DNA from: Caryophanales bacterium
Lineage (GTDB): Bacteria > Bacillota > Bacilli > Exiguobacteriales > Exiguobacteriaceae
DNA: 64,000 bases
Reading direction: 5' to 3'
Assembly: GCA_902362975.1 (NCBI GenBank)
Contig: CABIYO010000003.1
Coordinates: 62,001 to 126,000, forward strand
In this document: piece after piece, positions 57,399 to 64,000 of the stretch
Layout of the letters: every line of letters begins with the position of its first letter
How positions within the stretch are numbered: the first letter of the stretch is position 1
Translations under genes and position numbers: made by a program
Notes under the pieces: generated by a model
What the model saw: the letters and a program-made list of their open reading frames with translations, nothing else
Told to the model about the DNA's origin: nothing
The model's database searches: none

Positions 57399-58410
57399 AT
57401 TGAATCTCGAGTGCGAGATCACCGAACTTGGTCCATCCGACAAGACTCGTCACACGATAGAGGGCCCACGTAATGAGTGCAGGGAGTACGACGCCGGTCA
57501 TCGTGAAGATGAGAAAGGCATCTAACCCTTGGGCTGCTAAAATCTGAAGCGGGGCAATCAAGGAGTTGAGCCCGAGACCCGCAATTTCATATGGGACTTG
57601 GAGTGAGAACATCAAAGTAGCAATCGGTGCGGAAATCATCGCGGCGATAAACGGTGGGACGACGATTCGTGGATTTTTGATGATATTCGGAAACTGCACT
57701 TTCGGTGTGACAAAGAATGAGGCGACCAATCCACCTGGGTCGGTTTGACGATATGCCATTAAGGTAAATCCAACAAATTGAGCAGAGCAACCGATCAAGG
57801 CAGCGGCGCTGGCGACAGGGTCAAGTTGAAGCGCGATGGCGAGTGCAGCAGATGATGCAGGCGACATGAGCATGACACTGAAAACAAGTGCGATGACAAG
57901 AGATGTGGCAATCGGCGACGATTCTACAGATGCGGTAATCCCTTGACTGATTGAATTGATAAGAGGAGTCGTGACCGCTGCTGCAGCAACCCCGACGATT
58001 CCACCACCTAATACGGCTGTGACCGGAACGACCATCATATCAAACTTTGTTTTTCCGAGGACACGTTTTCCAAGCCAGACAGCCGCCGCCGCTGCAATCA
58101 GTGCGCTAATCGGTTGACCTGGAACGAGGACGAGTCCGCTTTCTGTCGCTTTTAAAGCTGCGCCGCCAATGGTTGAAGCAATCATGGCGCTAAATAGGAT
58201 GAGCGTGTTGCTTCCGAGTTGAAACGCGACACCAGCGCCTAAGGCGGGTGCCAATAATGATTTGGCGACTTGTCCAATCTGTACGAGCATCGCGATTCCG
58301 GTCAAATTACCAATCGTCTCAATCAATAAACCGACACCGAGCGTGACGAGGACGGCGTTTGCCATCCCTGCTGAAATTTTTACCATTCGATCTACCATAT
58401 ACTGCTTCAC
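57397..58410 (-). CDS. PTS EIIC-like membrane protein (PTS_EIIC_2 type)
   Basis: About 337 residues with eight to ten hydrophobic helices and many Gly/Ala-rich turns (IASTIGGAALKATESG, VLGGGIVGVAAAAVTTPL). It resembles stand-alone EIIC-type transporters that lack EIIA and EIIB parts; no other PTS gene is nearby, so the substrate and the need for phosphorylation are unknown. The start is uncertain. GTG 58410 is nine bases from GGGGAG, while ATGs at 58416 and 58419 are too close to it. The gene follows an attenuator-like leader with a short peptide ORF. Confidence 0.8.
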   Translation of the reverse strand: MKQYMVDRMVKISAGMANAVLVTLGVGLLIETIGNLTGIAMLVQIGQVAKSLLAPALGAGVAFQLGSNTLILFSAMIASTIGGAALKATESGLVLVPGQPISALIAAAAAVWLGKRVLGKTKFDMMVVPVTAVLGGGIVGVAAAAVTTPLINSISQGITASVESSPIATSLVIALVFSVMLMSPASSAALAIALQLDPVASAAALIGCSAQFVGFTLMAYRQTDPGGLVASFFVTPKVQFPNIIKNPRIVVPPFIAAMISAPIATLMFSLQVPYEIAGLGLNSLIAPLQILAAQGLDAFLIFTMTGVVLPALITWALYRVTSLVGWTKFGDLALEIQ

Positions 58411-58442
58411 TTCCATCATCTCCCCTATGTCTTTATGTCAAT

Positions 58443-58468
58443 AAAAAAACCTATCCATCAAGGATAGG
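58443..58468 (-). terminator. Intrinsic terminator within the EIIC-gene leader
   Basis: Minus strand: CCTATCC (58462-58468) pairs with GGATAGG (58450-58456), followed by seven T. An alternative pairing of AGGCGC (minus, 58488-58493) with GCGCCT (58466-58471) would use its 5' arm and act as antiterminator. Confidence 0.75.
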
Positions 58469-58549
58469 CGCGGTTTCAATCTACAGGCGCCTGTCCGATT
58501 ACCACGGGAACAAGGGCCTGAAAAGTCGTTTTTTGAAAACAAAACGATT

Positions 58550-58606
58550 TCAGTCCCTCAGTCGAATAATAATCAGCAGGCTGTTCATATGTACGGGATT
58601 GGACAT
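58550..58606 (-). CDS. Putative leader peptide MSNPVHMNSLLIIIRLRD
   Basis: 18 codons plus TGA, with GAGGAG nine bases before ATG 58606 (another ATG at 58615 abuts the ribosome site). The end of the peptide holds two Leu, three Ile codons in a row, then Arg-Leu-Arg-Asp. The R-L-R triplet is of the +x+ type at which ribosomes stall with macrolides, as in some erm leader peptides; runs of Leu/Ile also occur in amino-acid attenuators. The stop overlaps the 5' arm of the main leader hairpin. Small size keeps confidence moderate. Confidence 0.5.
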   Translation of the reverse strand: MSNPVHMNSLLIIIRLRD

Positions 58607-58638
58607 TCTGAGCATCTCCTCTTCGTTGGATTTGCTAA

Positions 58639-58667
58639 AGAATACCATCTATTTTTGTAATAATCAA
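58639..58667 (-). promoter_or_regulatory. SigA promoter of the EIIC leader
   Basis: Minus strand: TTGATT (58662-58667), 17-base spacer, TATTCT (58639-58644). It gives a leader of about 220 bases. Confidence 0.6.
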
Positions 58668-58685
58668 TATTTTCTGGAAATAAAC

Positions 58686-58722
58686 ATAAAAAAATTCAGG
58701 AAGCCCCGTGGCATCCTGAATT
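58686..58722 (-). terminator. Terminator of the alpha/beta hydrolase gene
   Basis: Minus strand: AATTCAGGA pairs with TCCTGAATT, followed by a T-run. It overlaps the stop codon. Confidence 0.8.
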
Positions 58723-59533
58723 AGCTCATTTGTAGTGAACGTGCTTGAATCTGATCATCGATAAAATTCATCGACAACGCATTGAATTGATCGGGTTGGT
58801 CCACATTGACCACATGACCGGAGTCTGCAACGATTTCAACATTTGCTGTCGGCTGATGTTTCGCTGTCCGTTCGACAGCTTCAAGAAACATATAATCCTC
58901 ATTACCCATAATATATAAAATCGGGACGTTCGTCTGAATCGAAGTGAACTGATTCAGTAAGGGATTAATATTTTCCGTCATTTTGAACCAACGGATAAAC
59001 TCGCGTTGACATAAGTTCGCCGCATCGCGGACGAACATCATCCGAGACTTTTTGTGACGCTTCTTCGGGAGTAAAATCCATGCGAATAATTTATATAACC
59101 ACATATAGGGGACAAAGTTTTGCACAAGACTACCAAGTCGGATGAGCATCGTGGAGCGGACATTGAATTTGACGATGGCTCCGCCGAGAACGACCGATGC
59201 GATTCGATCGGGATAGTGCTCAAACATCGCCTGAATCACAATCGTTCCTAAAGACAGACCGACCATGTGTCCTTTTTTGATACCTAAGTGATCCATGACT
59301 TCAATGACGTCTTTGGCGACGACATCAAACGTATAGGCGTTCAACGGTTGTTTGAGCGACTGTTCAGCATCGTATGAACCACCATGACCGCGTAAATCGA
59401 CGAGCAGGATATTATATTTTTTACGGAACGGACGAAGTTGACGATACCAATGCGATAAACTTCCTCCGGCCCCGTGTATGAAGATGACCCAAGGATGGTC
59501 ATCACTAATCGTGTAGGTTTTATAATGCAGCAT
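58721..59533 (-). CDS. Alpha/beta-fold hydrolase
   Basis: 270 residues. Oxyanion-hole segment FIHGAGGSLSHW, nucleophile elbow GLSLGT (Ser about residue 98), Asp in IMGNEDYMF and His in VADSGHVVNVDQP complete the triad. The cap region is basic and aromatic. The fold is shared by many esterases, lipases and other hydrolases; no substrate can be inferred. ATG 59533 has TTGGAGGA eight bases upstream; an in-frame start further upstream lacks a site. Monocistronic between rnhC and the EIIC leader. Confidence 0.9.
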   Translation of the reverse strand: MLHYKTYTISDDHPWVIFIHGAGGSLSHWYRQLRPFRKKYNILLVDLRGHGGSYDAEQSLKQPLNAYTFDVVAKDVIEVMDHLGIKKGHMVGLSLGTIVIQAMFEHYPDRIASVVLGGAIVKFNVRSTMLIRLGSLVQNFVPYMWLYKLFAWILLPKKRHKKSRMMFVRDAANLCQREFIRWFKMTENINPLLNQFTSIQTNVPILYIMGNEDYMFLEAVERTAKHQPTANVEIVADSGHVVNVDQPDQFNALSMNFIDDQIQARSLQMS

Positions 59534-59603
59534 GAACGCTATCCTCCAAAAAATTAAGTTCATTTAACCATAAAATGAGTATATCATACTTGATGTCGAC
59601 GCT

Positions 59604-60521
59604 CTACAAACGACGTTCATTCAAGTTGAGGGCTTTCTTTGTATTCGCAAAATGGACTTTAGCAATCTCTTGTAAATAATCCTGACCATGACGTCGAATG
59701 ATTTGAGCGGCAACTTCGTCGACTTTGGCCCCTGCACCTTTTGGAAGGGTCAATCCTGCTTGTTTACTTAGTTTGTCCATTTCTTTTAAGAAGAAAGCGC
59801 GAGCTAAAATGGATGCAGCTGCGACGGCGACATGAAGTCCTTCGGCTTTTGTGGAAAAGTAGACATCGTCGCGCACGATATCGCGTTCTGCCCGCAAATG
59901 TTGATAGTAGACCGACTTCTCTGCGAACTGATCGATGAGAATGGCATCGGGTTTTTGTCCGAGTTTCTCAAGCAACGCTCGAAGCGCGGCATTATGGGCG
60001 ATGGCAGTCATTTTACCTTGTGTCATCGTACGTTGCATGTTGTTGTATGTTGGATTATGCAGTGTCGCTTTTTGATAAGGAATCGTAGCGTGTAAATCCT
60101 TCGCAATCTGGATGATTTCAGGGTCGGATAACTGTTTGGAATCTTTTACGCCGAGTTCTTCCACGAGTGCGATTTGATCGCGTGAGACAAAAGCCGCTAC
60201 GACGACGAGTGGTCCGAAATAATCTCCTTTTCCGACCTCGTCGCTTCCAACGACAGACCAACTTGAAAATCCTTCAGGTAGGATGGTGTTCGGTGTGGAT
60301 GCTTGTTTCTTCTCGGCAGGTGTTCCCCATTTCACTGCCTCGGTCTCGGCATCTTTTCCTTGGAACATCACTTTCCCTGATTGATAAATCGTTACGACAA
60401 ATCCTGGTGTCTTGGCGCTGAATGTCGCATATGGTGGTGGCGTGACTGCATACTCATGGTACATCTTTTTTAGTTTTTCTTGTGATGCGGTTGATAGCTT
60501 GATAACTTGGTTGCCCAACAT
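59604..60521 (-). CDS. rnhC: Ribonuclease HIII
   Basis: 305 residues. An N-terminal TBP-like substrate-binding domain (about 1-85) precedes the RNase H2-like core with catalytic acidic residues in VVGSDEVGKGDYFGPLVV (about residue 95) and a later Asp in AILIDQF. It degrades RNA in RNA-DNA hybrids. ATG 60521 with AAAGGAAGTG upstream; in-frame starts before it lie within the ribosome site region. Nearness to pheT matches Bacillus, but here the gene is inverted relative to pheT, with two genes in between. Confidence 0.95.
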   Translation of the reverse strand: MLGNQVIKLSTASQEKLKKMYHEYAVTPPPYATFSAKTPGFVVTIYQSGKVMFQGKDAETEAVKWGTPAEKKQASTPNTILPEGFSSWSVVGSDEVGKGDYFGPLVVVAAFVSRDQIALVEELGVKDSKQLSDPEIIQIAKDLHATIPYQKATLHNPTYNNMQRTMTQGKMTAIAHNAALRALLEKLGQKPDAILIDQFAEKSVYYQHLRAERDIVRDDVYFSTKAEGLHVAVAAASILARAFFLKEMDKLSKQAGLTLPKGAGAKVDEVAAQIIRRHGQDYLQEIAKVHFANTKKALNLNERRL

Positions 60522-60573
60522 GAGCACTTCCTTTCTGTCTAGCAAATTCATTTTACATTTTTTTATGAATTTT

Positions 60574-60600
60574 TGAAACCGAAGATGAGATTTAATCGTA
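60574..60600 (+). promoter_or_regulatory. SigW-type (ECF sigma) promoter of the flotillin operon
   Basis: TGAAAC (60574-60579), 17-base spacer, CGTA (60597-60600). It fits the SigW consensus, which in Bacillus drives the yuaF-floT-yuaI operon. Confidence 0.7.
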
Positions 60601-60637
60601 TAGGGAAGTGAGTAGAGAAAAGTGAGGTGAGGTGGAC

Positions 60638-61036
60638 GTGTGGTGGCGCGATGACACGCAACAAGATGAGGTAGAGGAATTATATAAGCACATTCTCGAA
60701 CTCGAAGCGAGAATTGCTAAATTAGTAGCTCATCAAGTGGGAGTGCGTCGGCTACTGATGCAAGATTCTTCTGAGGGCGTGACGGATCAAGTCGTTCAAG
60801 TTCAAAAAGAAGTGGAATATTTTTTAAACAGGATGCGGCTCGAACGACAAGAACTTGTCGACCTATACAATCGGCGACGGATTGAACGTTTCATCGGGCG
60901 AGTTCGAGAAGTGAACGACTTATCCACTTCATCACTGTCGGAGTGGGATGAGATTGAAGATCGGCTTGCATTAGAAGTCGAACAACTTCGACGTATACTG
61001 ATGATGGAACAAAAACGTCGACAGGAGGGGTGGTAA
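60638..61036 (+). CDS. Coiled-coil protein in the NfeD/flotillin operon, unknown function
   Basis: 132 residues, strongly charged, with heptad-like Leu/Val spacing over most of its length (EELYKHILELEARIAKLVAH, RLALEVEQLRRILMMEQKRR). No membrane segment. The start is GTG, probably 60638 with AGGTGAGG upstream; GTG 60632 is the alternative. The stop shares a base with the next start (TAATG), so it is translated with the NfeD gene. The Bacillus floT operon has no such first gene that I recall. It may be a soluble partner of flotillin. Confidence 0.75.
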   Translation: MWWRDDTQQDEVEELYKHILELEARIAKLVAHQVGVRRLLMQDSSEGVTDQVVQVQKEVEYFLNRMRLERQELVDLYNRRRIERFIGRVREVNDLSTSSLSEWDEIEDRLALEVEQLRRILMMEQKRRQEGW

Positions 61037-61557
61037 TGGAGGCAATCGATCAACTGTATTGGTGGGTGTTGATCATCGCTGGTCTTGGAACCTTTATTTA
61101 CATGATGTTCTCCGATGCGTTCGATCTGTTCGAAGGATGGTTTAACCCTGCAGTCATCTTATCATTCTTAGCATTAGGAGCAGGGATTGGGCTCATCTTA
61201 AACGCATTGGCTCACGTTTCCCCGATGATTGGTCTCGCAGTCGCATGGGTCGGGTCTCTTGCTTTGACGACGCTTCTTTATCTATTTGTTCTCTTACCGC
61301 TTTCCAATGCGGAAGAGTCCATTGGTTTGACGGATGAGGCATTAGTTGGACGTGTCGGACGATTGACCGTGCCCATTCCTGAAGGCGGGTACGGCGAAGT
61401 TTTGATTGAGACAGTAACGGGCTCGCTTTTAAAGACGGCTCAAAGCTTAGACGGTACATCGATTTCGACAGATCATCGGGTAGTCATCATTGAAGTAAAA
61501 GGCACTATCGCAATCGTCATGCCATATGACGAACCTACAATTCGAGAGGAGATATAA
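61036..61557 (+). CDS. NfeD-like membrane protein (YuaF type)
   Basis: 173 residues: three or four membrane helices in the first about 100 residues (WWVLIIAGLGTFIYMMF, LALGAGIGLILNALAHV, AVAWVGSLALTTLLYLFVLL), then a C-terminal OB-fold domain (ALVGRVGRLTVPIPEGGYGE). NfeD proteins pair with flotillin/SPFH proteins in operons and affect membrane fluidity domains. ATG 61036 is seven bases from AGGAGG and overlaps the preceding stop. floT starts four bases after its end. Confidence 0.88.
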   Translation: MEAIDQLYWWVLIIAGLGTFIYMMFSDAFDLFEGWFNPAVILSFLALGAGIGLILNALAHVSPMIGLAVAWVGSLALTTLLYLFVLLPLSNAEESIGLTDEALVGRVGRLTVPIPEGGYGEVLIETVTGSLLKTAQSLDGTSISTDHRVVIIEVKGTIAIVMPYDEPTIREEI

Positions 61558-61560
61558 CAC

Positions 61561-63081
61561 ATGAATACGGCTATCTTAGTCAGCATCATCGTCGGGGTCA
61601 TCATCCTCGCACTTGTGTTTGTATTCGTATTAAAATATCGCACAGTCGGACCAGATGAGGCACTGATTGTGACAGGTAGTTATTTAGGCAAGAAAAATGT
61701 ACATAGCGATACATCCGGTAACCGCGTTAAAATCATTCGCGGTGGCGGAACGTTCGTTTTCCCGGTATTCCAACAAGCAGAACCCCTCAGCTTGCTCTCA
61801 AGCAAATTAGAGGTCACAACACCTGAAGTCTATACAGAGCAGGGTGTCCCGGTCATGGCGGACGGAACAGCCATCATTAAAATTGGCGGATCGATCAGTG
61901 AAATCGCGACAGCGGCTGAGCAGTTCCTCGGAAAACCGAAGATTGAACGAGAAAACGAAGCAAAAGAAGTGTTAGAAGGACATTTGCGCTCGATTTTAGG
62001 TTCCATGACCGTTGAAGAGATTTACAAGAACCGTGATAAGTTTTCGCAAGAAGTTCAACGAGTCGCATCACAAGACTTGGCGAAGATGGGGCTAGTCATC
62101 GTATCCTTCACCATCAAAGACGTTCGAGACAAGAACGGATACTTAGAATCGCTAGGGAAACCCCGTATCGCCCAAGTGAAGCGTGATGCTGATATCGCGA
62201 CTGCGGAAGCGGATAAAGAGACGCGCATCAAACAGGCGGAAGCGATGAAAGATGCGAAGAAGGCCGAACTTGAGCGTGCCTCTGAAATCGCGGAAGCTGA
62301 GAAAGAGAACCAACTCCGAATCGCGGCATATCGCCGTGAGCAAGATGTTGCCAAAGCCCGGGCCGACCAAGCGTATGAGCTTGAGGAAGCGCGTGCGAAA
62401 CAAGAAGTCACCGAACAACAGATGCAAGTTCAAATCATCGAGCGTCAAAAGCAAATCGAACTCGAAGAGAAAGAAATTATGCGTCGTGAGAAACAATATG
62501 ATTCAGAAGTGAAGAAAAAAGCCGATGCGGATCGATACTCGATTGAACAGTCTGCCGCTGCGGATAAAGCACGTCAAATCGCAATTGCGGATGCAGAGAA
62601 GTATCGTATTGAAGCACAGGCAAAAGCCGATGCGGAACGCGTACGTTTGGCAGGTCTTGCAGAAGCGGATTCTGAACGTGCGAAAGGTGAGGCGGAAGCG
62701 GAAATTATCCGTTTGACCGGTCTTGCAGAAGCCGAAGCGAAAGAGAAGATTGCCGAAGCCTTCGCGCAATACGGACAAGCGGCGATTCTCGATATGGTCG
62801 TCAAAATGCTTCCTGATTATGCGAAAGAAATTGCATCGCCACTTGGTAACATCGACCAGATCACGGTCGTGGACACGGGGAGCGGTCAAAACGGCGGAGC
62901 CGGTAAAGTGACAGGTTACGCAACCGACCTCATGGCATCGCTTCAACAAACATTAAAAGCTTCTTCGGGTATCGATATGAAAGACTTGCTCGAGAACTTT
63001 GCTGGGAAAGGGAACGTTGCGAAAGCCCCAACACCGGAGCGTGAATTAGCTGATACACCGGCTGCTGCTTCAAAAGAATGA
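61561..63081 (+). CDS. floT: Flotillin-like protein FloT
   Basis: 506 residues: N-terminal membrane hairpin (about 5-25; ILVSIIVGVIILALVFVFVL), SPFH/PHB domain (about 30-200; YRTVGPDEALIVTGSYLGK), then a long coiled-coil flotillin domain rich in Ala, Glu and Lys with EA-type repeats (GLAEADSERAKGEAEAEII), and a flexible C-terminus. It organises functional membrane microdomains. Last gene of the SigW-type operon. A terminator follows. Confidence 0.95.
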   Translation: MNTAILVSIIVGVIILALVFVFVLKYRTVGPDEALIVTGSYLGKKNVHSDTSGNRVKIIRGGGTFVFPVFQQAEPLSLLSSKLEVTTPEVYTEQGVPVMADGTAIIKIGGSISEIATAAEQFLGKPKIERENEAKEVLEGHLRSILGSMTVEEIYKNRDKFSQEVQRVASQDLAKMGLVIVSFTIKDVRDKNGYLESLGKPRIAQVKRDADIATAEADKETRIKQAEAMKDAKKAELERASEIAEAEKENQLRIAAYRREQDVAKARADQAYELEEARAKQEVTEQQMQVQIIERQKQIELEEKEIMRREKQYDSEVKKKADADRYSIEQSAAADKARQIAIADAEKYRIEAQAKADAERVRLAGLAEADSERAKGEAEAEIIRLTGLAEAEAKEKIAEAFAQYGQAAILDMVVKMLPDYAKEIASPLGNIDQITVVDTGSGQNGGAGKVTGYATDLMASLQQTLKASSGIDMKDLLENFAGKGNVAKAPTPERELADTPAAASKE

Positions 63082-63089
63082 GTGTACGA

Positions 63090-63118
63090 AGCCATGGACG
63101 ATGTCTATGGCCTTTTTT
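63090..63118 (+). terminator. Terminator of the flotillin operon
   Basis: GCCATGGAC pairs with GTCTATGGC (one G-U), followed by TTTTTT. Confidence 0.85.
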
Positions 63119-63212
63119 ATTACCATAACTTTTAAAAAAAATCATGGATAACAATGCCTTCTCGGTCGATATAAGGGTTGTCAGACCATTAGAGAGAGGA
63201 AGTATTGAATAC

Positions 63213-64000
63213 ATGAAGAAAAGCATAATGCTCAGTACAATCACAGCTTGTACCTTTTGGTTGTCCGGTTGTCAGTCGGTTATCGACGATCCGAATACCA
63301 CTGTAGAAGAACGACAGACGATGGGGGTCGTCCTATCTGACGTTGGTCTCGGGGACCAGTCGTTCAGTGACGCAGCCATGCGCGGGATGGGTGAGCTACG
63401 TGAGACGGGTGATTGGTTCGTTGATTATCGTGAACTATCCGAAACGGAGACGTACAAAGTTGGCTTTGAAGAATTGGTAGAAGAGGGACATGATGTGATC
63501 GTCGGTCTCGGTTTTGCGTGTCAAGAAGACTTAGAGGCCGTTGCGGCTGAAAATCCGGAACAGCAATTCGCTTTGATCGATGGCGTGTCTGAACTTCCGA
63601 ACGTCTTGAATATTACGTTTGAAGAAGGAGAGGGCAGTACGCTTGCTGGCGCGGTGGCTGGTCTTGAAACAGAGTCCGATACCATTGGGTTTATCGGAGG
63701 AATGGATATGGAACTCATTCAGAAATTTGAAGCAGGATTTGAACGTGGCGCTAAGGCAGTGAACGAGGACGTGGAGATGCTCGTTGACTTCTCGAATGAT
63801 TTTGCTTCACCGGAGCTCGGTCGTGAACTCGCTGAGAAACAAATTAAAGCGGGCGCAGATGTTCTTTATGCTGCAGCAGGACTCACAGGGGTCGGTGTAC
63901 TCGAGACGGCTGAAAAATACGGCGTCAAGGCAATCGGAGTCGATAGTGATCAATCGATGATTGCACCAGAAGCGGTTGTGACGTCGATGTTGAAACAAGT
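63213..64000 (+). CDS. BMP-family basic membrane lipoprotein, substrate-binding (runs off the right edge)
   Basis: The visible 262 residues start MKKSIMLSTITACTFWLSGC, a lipoprotein signal with lipobox LSGC (Cys20). They continue as a periplasmic-binding-protein fold of the BMP/PnrA type: GVVLSDVGLGDQSFSDAAMRG, GHDVIVGLGF, NPEQQFALIDG, TIGFIGGMDMELIQKFEAGF and AIGVDSDQS. Relatives bind nucleosides for an ABC transporter; Med of Bacillus is a related regulator. ATG 63213 with AGAGAGGA upstream. The C-terminus and any transporter genes lie beyond the window. Confidence 0.88.
   Translation, partial: MKKSIMLSTITACTFWLSGCQSVIDDPNTTVEERQTMGVVLSDVGLGDQSFSDAAMRGMGELRETGDWFVDYRELSETETYKVGFEELVEEGHDVIVGLGFACQEDLEAVAAENPEQQFALIDGVSELPNVLNITFEEGEGSTLAGAVAGLETESDTIGFIGGMDMELIQKFEAGFERGAKAVNEDVEMLVDFSNDFASPELGRELAEKQIKAGADVLYAAAGLTGVGVLETAEKYGVKAIGVDSDQSMIAPEAVVTSMLKQ

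Larger units (their letters stand above)
58443..58632 (-). ncRNA. Attenuator leader RNA of the EIIC-like gene
   Basis: In order on the minus strand: an 18-residue peptide ORF with ribosome site; a long hairpin (58514-58557; GGG-a-CTGAAA/TTTCAG-g-CCC with an inner CGTTTT/AAAACG) whose 5' strand overlaps the end of that ORF; a palindrome ACAGGCGCCTGT (58483-58494); and the terminator. The terminator arm and the segment at 58488-58493 can pair alternatively. This is the layout of a translation-controlled attenuator. No known riboswitch class is recognised. Confidence 0.6.

Noticed and set aside
58443..58632. S-box (SAM) riboswitch before the EIIC gene
   Set aside because: The stretch GAGGGACTG resembles an S-box segment, but the other conserved blocks are missing.

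Overview
The window is chromosomal DNA of a Gram-positive bacterium of the order Bacillales. Gene order follows the conserved Bacillus/Listeria backbone block by block: tyrS/rpsD/msrC/ezrA; nadK/tpx/ytxK/ackA; ytoI/ytpI/nrnA/dnaE; accDA/pfkA/pyk/ytwI/citZ/icd/mdh/phoPR/polA/mutM/coaE; gapB/speD/nrdR/dnaB/dnaI/thrS; infC/rpmI/rplT/ysdA/ysdC; pheST/rnhC. The sporulation genes that Bacillus keeps near dnaE (ytrH, ytrI) and the malic-enzyme gene before accD are absent. Together with the protein sequences, this makes a non-sporulating genus such as Exiguobacterium my best guess. That is inference, since no rRNA gene is present.

Layout. 1-4.3 kb: a truncated class A penicillin-binding protein facing left, a tyrosine T-box with tyrS, a small ORF with an in-frame TGA, and leftward rpsD with a long leader behind msrC. 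4.5-9.4 kb: ezrA (division), an amidohydrolase, NAD kinase and thiol peroxidase. 9.5-19.1 kb: a ytxK methyltransferase, ackA, a secreted 3D-domain wall protein with WalR-like boxes, a stress protein, an SDR without its catalytic Tyr, a phosphoesterase, an M24 peptidase, ytoI, ytpI and nrnA. 19.2-38.8 kb: the central-metabolism core (dnaE, FadR-like regulator, accDA, pfkA-pyk, citZ-icd-mdh) followed by phoPR and polA-mutM-coaE.

38.8-40.7 kb is the only clearly mobile DNA: a TnpB-only IS200/IS605-type element of about 1.4 kb, G/C-richer than its surroundings, abutting the 3' end of an M50 peptidase gene. 40.8-48 kb: gapB, speD, nrdR, the primosome genes dnaB-dnaI, and a threonine T-box with thrS. 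48-57.4 kb: a DUF1002 protein, two decayed small genes, the L20 leader with infC (AUU start)-rpmI-rplT, ysdA, a dUTPase, an M42 peptidase, an rRNA methyltransferase, and a phenylalanine T-box with pheST. 57.4-64 kb: a membrane PTS EIIC-like gene behind an attenuator-like leader encoding a short peptide, a hydrolase, rnhC, a SigW-type promoter driving a coiled-coil/NfeD/flotillin operon, and the start of a BMP-family lipoprotein.

Regulation is the richest layer. There are three T-boxes (Tyr, Thr, Phe), CcpA-type cre sites before pfkA, citZ and gapB, a FadR-type operator before accDA, an S4 leader, an L20 leader, a WalR-type region, a SigW-type promoter and one unclassified attenuator. All regulatory calls were read by eye and are not experimentally supported. 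The best candidate for something undescribed is the leader-peptide attenuator at 58.44-58.67 kb.
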